Of a stretch of 64,000 bases of DNA, positions 61,332 to 64,000 are shown one piece after another (positions within the stretch are counted from its first letter, which is position 1; each line of letters opens with the position of its first letter). Location: the NCBI GenBank assembly GCA_039679375.1, contig JBDKVA010000065.1, forward strand, positions 1-64,000, in the 5' to 3' direction. The notes under the pieces are model-generated. The model did no database searches. It was not told the origin of the DNA and saw only the letters and a list, made by a program, of their open reading frames with translations. This DNA is from JBDKVA01 sp039679375 (lineage in GTDB: Bacteria; Bacillota; Clostridia; Acetivibrionales; DTU013). The position numbers and the translations under genes were made by a program.

Positions 61332-62606
61332 TTACCTTATATATTCAAATTCTACGTCATAGATCTTAACTGTATCGCCTTCGTTGATTCCCAGCTTCTC
61401 CAGAGCGTCGATAACACCTTTCGTTTTTAATGAACGCTGGAAATACTGAATGGATTCAAATACGTCAAAATTAGTGGAACCAACGACCTTCTTCACCCAA
61501 TTACCTTCCACAATAAAGGTATTTCCTTCTCTGCGGACAGTGAAGGGCTCTTCATCTTCAGCACTATATACGACCTCTTCCGCATTCTCTGCCGTCAAAA
61601 CTGCTTCCGGCAGCTTGGCAAGCTGTTCTGCGACATAACGCATCAGCTCTTTTACACCTGTGTTCGTAGCGGCGGATATAGGAAATACCTTATAGCCTTT
61701 TGCCTCAACAGCCTTCTGAAAGCTCTCCAGATTCTCCCTGCCTTCGGGCAGATCCACCTTGTTTGCCACAATGATCTGCGGCCTCTCCGCGAGCTTTGGA
61801 TTGTAAAGCTTCAGCTCTTTATTGATCGTCTCAAAGTCGCCCAGTGGATCTCTTCCATCTACAGCAGCCACGTCTACCACATGCAGAAGCAATTTCGTCC
61901 TCTCAACATGCCTTAGGAACTCATGTCCCAGACCAACTCCTTCATGCGCTCCCTCAATAAGACCCGGTATATCGGCCAGCACAAAGCTGCTTCCCTCATC
62001 CGGACTTACCACTCCAAGATTGGGCTCGAGTGTGGTAAATGGATAATCAGCGATTTTTGGCGTCGCAGCGGATACGATCGATAATATAGTCGATTTGCCT
62101 GCATTTGGAAATCCGACCAAACCTACATCGGCAATGAGCTTTAGTTCCAAACCCAGCTGGTATTCTTCTCCTGCGCTGCCTGCCTTTGCAAAGCTTGGCA
62201 CCTGCCTGGTGGATGTGGCGAAATGCTGGTTGCCCTTACCGCCCCTGCCGCCTTTTGCAATAATTATACTCTGATCCGGTTTCGTAAGGTCCGCGAGGAT
62301 TCTGCCCGTTTTTTCATCCTTTATTATGGTGCCCGACGGCACTTTGATCACAAGATCCTTACCGCCCTTGCCGGAGCAGTTGCTTGCGCCGCCATCCTCA
62401 CCCGAATCTGCTGCATACTTTTTTTTGTATTTGAAATCGACTAAAGTACGCAGGTTTTCATCAGCTGCAAATATAACGTCCCCGCCTTTGCCGCCGTCAC
62501 CGCCGTCAGGGCCTCCAGCAGCTACGAACTTCTCCCTGTGGAAGGAAACCTTTCCGTTTCCTCCATCCCCGGCTTTTACGTATATTCTTGCACGATCTAT
62601 TAACAT
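61332..62606 (-). CDS. obgE: GTPase ObgE/CgtA
   Basis: The 424-residue essential GTPase acts in 50S assembly and, in spore formers, in stress and sporulation signalling. The N-terminal Obg domain (about 1-158) has the glycine-rich repeats GGDGGKGGDVIF and GGRGGKGNQHFA. The G domain (160-330) shows G1 GFPNAGKST, G3 DIPGLIEGA and G4 NKVD. The C-terminal OCT domain (about 345-424) is present, as in Firmicutes. GAGGAGCAGG precedes the ATG at 62606. It follows rpmA, from which a terminator partly separates it. Confidence 0.97.
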   Translation of the reverse strand: MLIDRARIYVKAGDGGNGKVSFHREKFVAAGGPDGGDGGKGGDVIFAADENLRTLVDFKYKKKYAADSGEDGGASNCSGKGGKDLVIKVPSGTIIKDEKTGRILADLTKPDQSIIIAKGGRGGKGNQHFATSTRQVPSFAKAGSAGEEYQLGLELKLIADVGLVGFPNAGKSTILSIVSAATPKIADYPFTTLEPNLGVVSPDEGSSFVLADIPGLIEGAHEGVGLGHEFLRHVERTKLLLHVVDVAAVDGRDPLGDFETINKELKLYNPKLAERPQIIVANKVDLPEGRENLESFQKAVEAKGYKVFPISAATNTGVKELMRYVAEQLAKLPEAVLTAENAEEVVYSAEDEEPFTVRREGNTFIVEGNWVKKVVGSTNFDVFESIQYFQRSLKTKGVIDALEKLGINEGDTVKIYDVEFEYIR

Positions 62607-62696
62607 ATCCTGCTCCTCTGCTTTACTTAATAAATGCCGCTGGCATAAGATTCTTCGCTGTGCTCAGAATGACACACTTTTCCAATGACCGCCGGT

Positions 62697-62724
62697 AAAA
62701 AAAATCCCGGCTTTTGCGCCGGGA
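62697..62724 (-). terminator. Intrinsic terminator after rpmA
   Basis: TCCCGGC and GCCGGGA (arms 62718-62724 and 62705-62711) pair around a six-base loop and are followed on the minus strand by eight Ts (62697-62704). It ends the L21-Prp-L27 transcript; obgE may be reached by read-through or its own promoter. Confidence 0.88.
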
Positions 62725-62739
62725 CTTATTTTTTGCTTA

Positions 62740-63018
62740 TTAAACCATTAGTATACTGACTTGCTTTTTGTCCTTGCCCAATCTTTCAAACTTAACCTTG
62801 CCTTCAGCCAGAGCAAAAAGGGTGTCATCCTTTCCTATACCTACATTAGTTCCGGGATGAATCTTCGTACCTCTCTGTCTCACCAGGATATTGCCGGCCA
62901 GTACATACTCACCGTCGCCCCTCTTGACACCGAGTCTTTGAGCCGCACTGTCACGGCCGTTTCTAGAGCTGCCAACTCCCTTCTTGTGAGCGAACAGCTG
63001 CAAATTGATTTTAATCAT
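62740..63018 (-). CDS. rpmA: 50S ribosomal protein L27
   Basis: The 92-residue L27 has the Firmicute N-terminal extension MIKINLQLFA before the mature start HKKGVGSSRNGRDS. In this group the extension is removed by Prp, whose gene lies four bases upstream; the cut follows FA. The rest is typical L27 (GTKIHPGTNVGIGKDDTLFA). GGAGGTG precedes the ATG. Confidence 0.97.
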   Translation of the reverse strand: MIKINLQLFAHKKGVGSSRNGRDSAAQRLGVKRGDGEYVLAGNILVRQRGTKIHPGTNVGIGKDDTLFALAEGKVKFERLGKDKKQVSILMV

Positions 63019-63022
63019 CGGA

Positions 63023-63355
63023 TTACACCTCCTCTTCTATTACCACAACATATTTGCCATATGAGAGTTCTATCTGTTTGAAGCCTACCGCAGTTGTTTC
63101 AAGTATGATCCCTGCTGTTTCCTTCTGCCTTGCTGTCATTTCCGCCGGTAAGCTGATGACCATGTGCCCGCTGTTTTCCTCGCAGCAGCAATCCAGTCCT
63201 GCAAGCTCCCCGAGCGCACCGGCTGCCGTGTAGGCTGTCACCGATACGGCCGAACAGATGATGTCGTGCCCTTCCTGCGCATATTCCGAATGTCCGTTTA
63301 TGGACATCCTCCTGATAGAACCCTTCAAATCTCTTGTTATTACTATCTTAATCAT
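63023..63355 (-). CDS. prp: Ribosomal-processing cysteine protease Prp
   Basis: The 110-residue YsxB/Prp protease removes the N-terminal extension of L27. The catalytic His22 is in NGHSEYAQEG and Cys34 in HDIICSAVSV, at the same positions as in characterised homologues. It lies between rplU and rpmA, the standard Firmicute order. The ribosome binding site is weak, suggesting low or coupled translation. Confidence 0.95.
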   Translation of the reverse strand: MIKIVITRDLKGSIRRMSINGHSEYAQEGHDIICSAVSVTAYTAAGALGELAGLDCCCEENSGHMVISLPAEMTARQKETAGIILETTAVGFKQIELSYGKYVVVIEEEV

Positions 63356-63391
63356 TTTTCAAGCCTGCGTACAATGCAAAAATATTGGAAA

Positions 63392-63703
63392 TCAAACATT
63401 GATCTTTTCGATCTGAACCTTTGTATAAGGCTGTCTGTGTCCGGTCTTGTTTCTGTAGCCTTTTTTAGCCTTGTACTTGAAAACGATTATTTTCTTTTCC
63501 TTACCCTGTCCAAGCACTTTTGCAGCTACATTTGCATTTGCAACCAGCGGTTTGCCGAATGTAACATTTCCTTCGCTGGAAACTGCCAAAACCTTGTCGA
63601 ATGTCACTTCTGCGCCATCTTCAGCTTCAAGCTTCTCTACGAAAACGACATCGCCTTCCTGCACTTTGTACTGCTTGCCACCTGTTTCTATAACAGCGTA
63701 CAT
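63392..63703 (-). CDS. rplU: 50S ribosomal protein L21
   Basis: The 103-residue L21 starts MYAVIETGGKQYKVQEGD and ends YRNKTGHRQPYTKVQIEKI, the family signature region. AACAGGAGG is upstream of the ATG at 63703, which fixes the start; an upstream in-frame ATG lies in the structured leader. It is the first gene of the rplU-prp-rpmA unit. Confidence 0.97.
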   Translation of the reverse strand: MYAVIETGGKQYKVQEGDVVFVEKLEAEDGAEVTFDKVLAVSSEGNVTFGKPLVANANVAAKVLGQGKEKKIIVFKYKAKKGYRNKTGHRQPYTKVQIEKINV

Positions 63704-63780
63704 TGTTTGTTCCTCCTGTTTACAGACTCGCCGGACCTGTAAGGCAGCAACCTTATGTTGCATTTTGATGCCCTGGCCGA
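63704..63780 (-). promoter_or_regulatory. Probable L21 leader RNA
   Basis: The rplU 5' leader contains a six-bp hairpin, TTACAG/CTGTAA (63737-63742 with 63720-63725), with loop GTCCGGCGAGT. It ends four bases before the AGGAGG. Firmicute rplU genes carry an autoregulatory L21 leader at this place; I did not match a covariance model. Confidence 0.45.
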
Positions 63781-63797
63781 GCGGTTACCGAAATATT

Positions 63798-64000
63798 TTA
63801 ACACACCAGTGTATTTATGTCAATGTCTATGATTTTCATTTCTTCATGTTTCAGTTCCTCGGATGATTTGAAGAATATTTTCTTGCCGAATGCTTCCTGG
63901 AGCCTTGCAAACGCGCCGTTTAGATCAGACTTCAGAACATCCGCCACAGACGGGTGGACTTCTACCCGAATGGCATTTGCAATGGTCTGTCCGAAATATC
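63798..64000 (-). CDS. Ribonuclease E/G family protein, C-terminal part (partial)
   Basis: The frame is open from the window edge to the TAA at 63798 and encodes 67 residues including VEVHPSVADVL and AFGKKIFFKS. These match the C-terminal end of RNase E/G proteins (VEVHPxVA). The gene normally stands directly upstream of rplU in Clostridia. The rest lies beyond the window. Confidence 0.75.
   Translation of the reverse strand, partial: YFGQTIANAIRVEVHPSVADVLKSDLNGAFARLQEAFGKKIFFKSSEELKHEEMKIIDIDINTLVC

Noticed and set aside
63772..63790. tRNA-like string GGCCGAGCGGTTACC
   Set aside because: It resembles the D-arm of Leu/Ser tRNAs, but no acceptor, anticodon or T arms follow.
1..64000. CRISPR arrays, rRNA genes, complete insertion sequences
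   Set aside because: No regularly spaced direct repeats, no rRNA-like sequence and no intact transposase were seen.

Overview
The window looks like chromosome of an anaerobic, endospore-forming Firmicute of class Clostridia. The evidence is a tricistronic GerA-type spore germination receptor operon, a ribosomal protein L27 with the Firmicute N-terminal extension next to its Prp protease, a DUF4364 protein, a YtrA-type GntR/ABC unit, YesM/YesN-type regulation of a sugar locus, and AGGAGG-like ribosome binding sites before almost every gene. There are no tRNA or rRNA genes and no CRISPR array.

Layout. 0.2-6.2 kb (+): an acetyltransferase-like gene, then a ger operon (A, B and C subunits plus a 55-residue two-helix protein that looks like a D subunit). 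6.2-14.6 kb (-): a PaiA-like acetyltransferase and a six-gene membrane complex resembling hydrogenase-4 (HyfB, C, E, F, G and a fused H-I). Its catalytic-type subunit lacks all four nickel-ligand cysteines, so the complex is better described as an energy-converting hydrogenase-related (Ehr-type) ion pump. A 129-bp palindromic element sits inside this operon. 14.9-16.6 kb (-): fructuronate reductase. 16.7-20.6 kb (-): a heterodimeric ABC exporter preceded by a 35-codon leader peptide, two tandem terminators and a competing antiterminator, an arrangement like the BmrB leader of bmrCD. 20.7-25.1 kb (-): a VIT/VWA protein, a MerR regulator with a palindrome inside its own promoter, and an L,D-transpeptidase.

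25.3-45.5 kb is a large minus-strand carbohydrate locus: a YesN/YesM two-component system with an unusually long double-sensor kinase, a CUT1 ABC importer (binding protein and two permeases), a GH67-like protein, two further TIM-barrel hydrolase-like proteins, an MFS transporter, two Gfo/Idh/MocA dehydrogenases, a fucose-isomerase-like protein and a sugar-phosphate isomerase/epimerase. A divergent AraC regulator closes it at 45.7 kb. The substrate is not evident; the enzyme set suggests uptake and intracellular breakdown of a modified or acidic glycan. 46.7-49.7 kb (+): a secreted fusion of a family-10-like glycosidase with an amidase_3 domain.

50.1-52.3 kb (+): a YtrA-like repressor, an ABC ATPase and a membrane protein behind a consensus promoter with an overlapping operator. 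52.3-59.8 kb is an accessory stretch of small, mostly minus-strand, unrelated genes (SdpI-like, DUF4177, alpha/beta hydrolase, cysteine-cluster protein, DJ-1/PfpI, two P-loop kinases, a lipoprotein, RidA). They are mixed with decayed pieces (an aminoglycoside-phosphotransferase remnant, a hydrolase tail, a truncated tyrosine recombinase) and GC-rich hairpin repeats. 60.3-64 kb returns to core genes: DUF4364, YhbY, ObgE, L27, Prp, L21 and the end of an RNase E/G gene.
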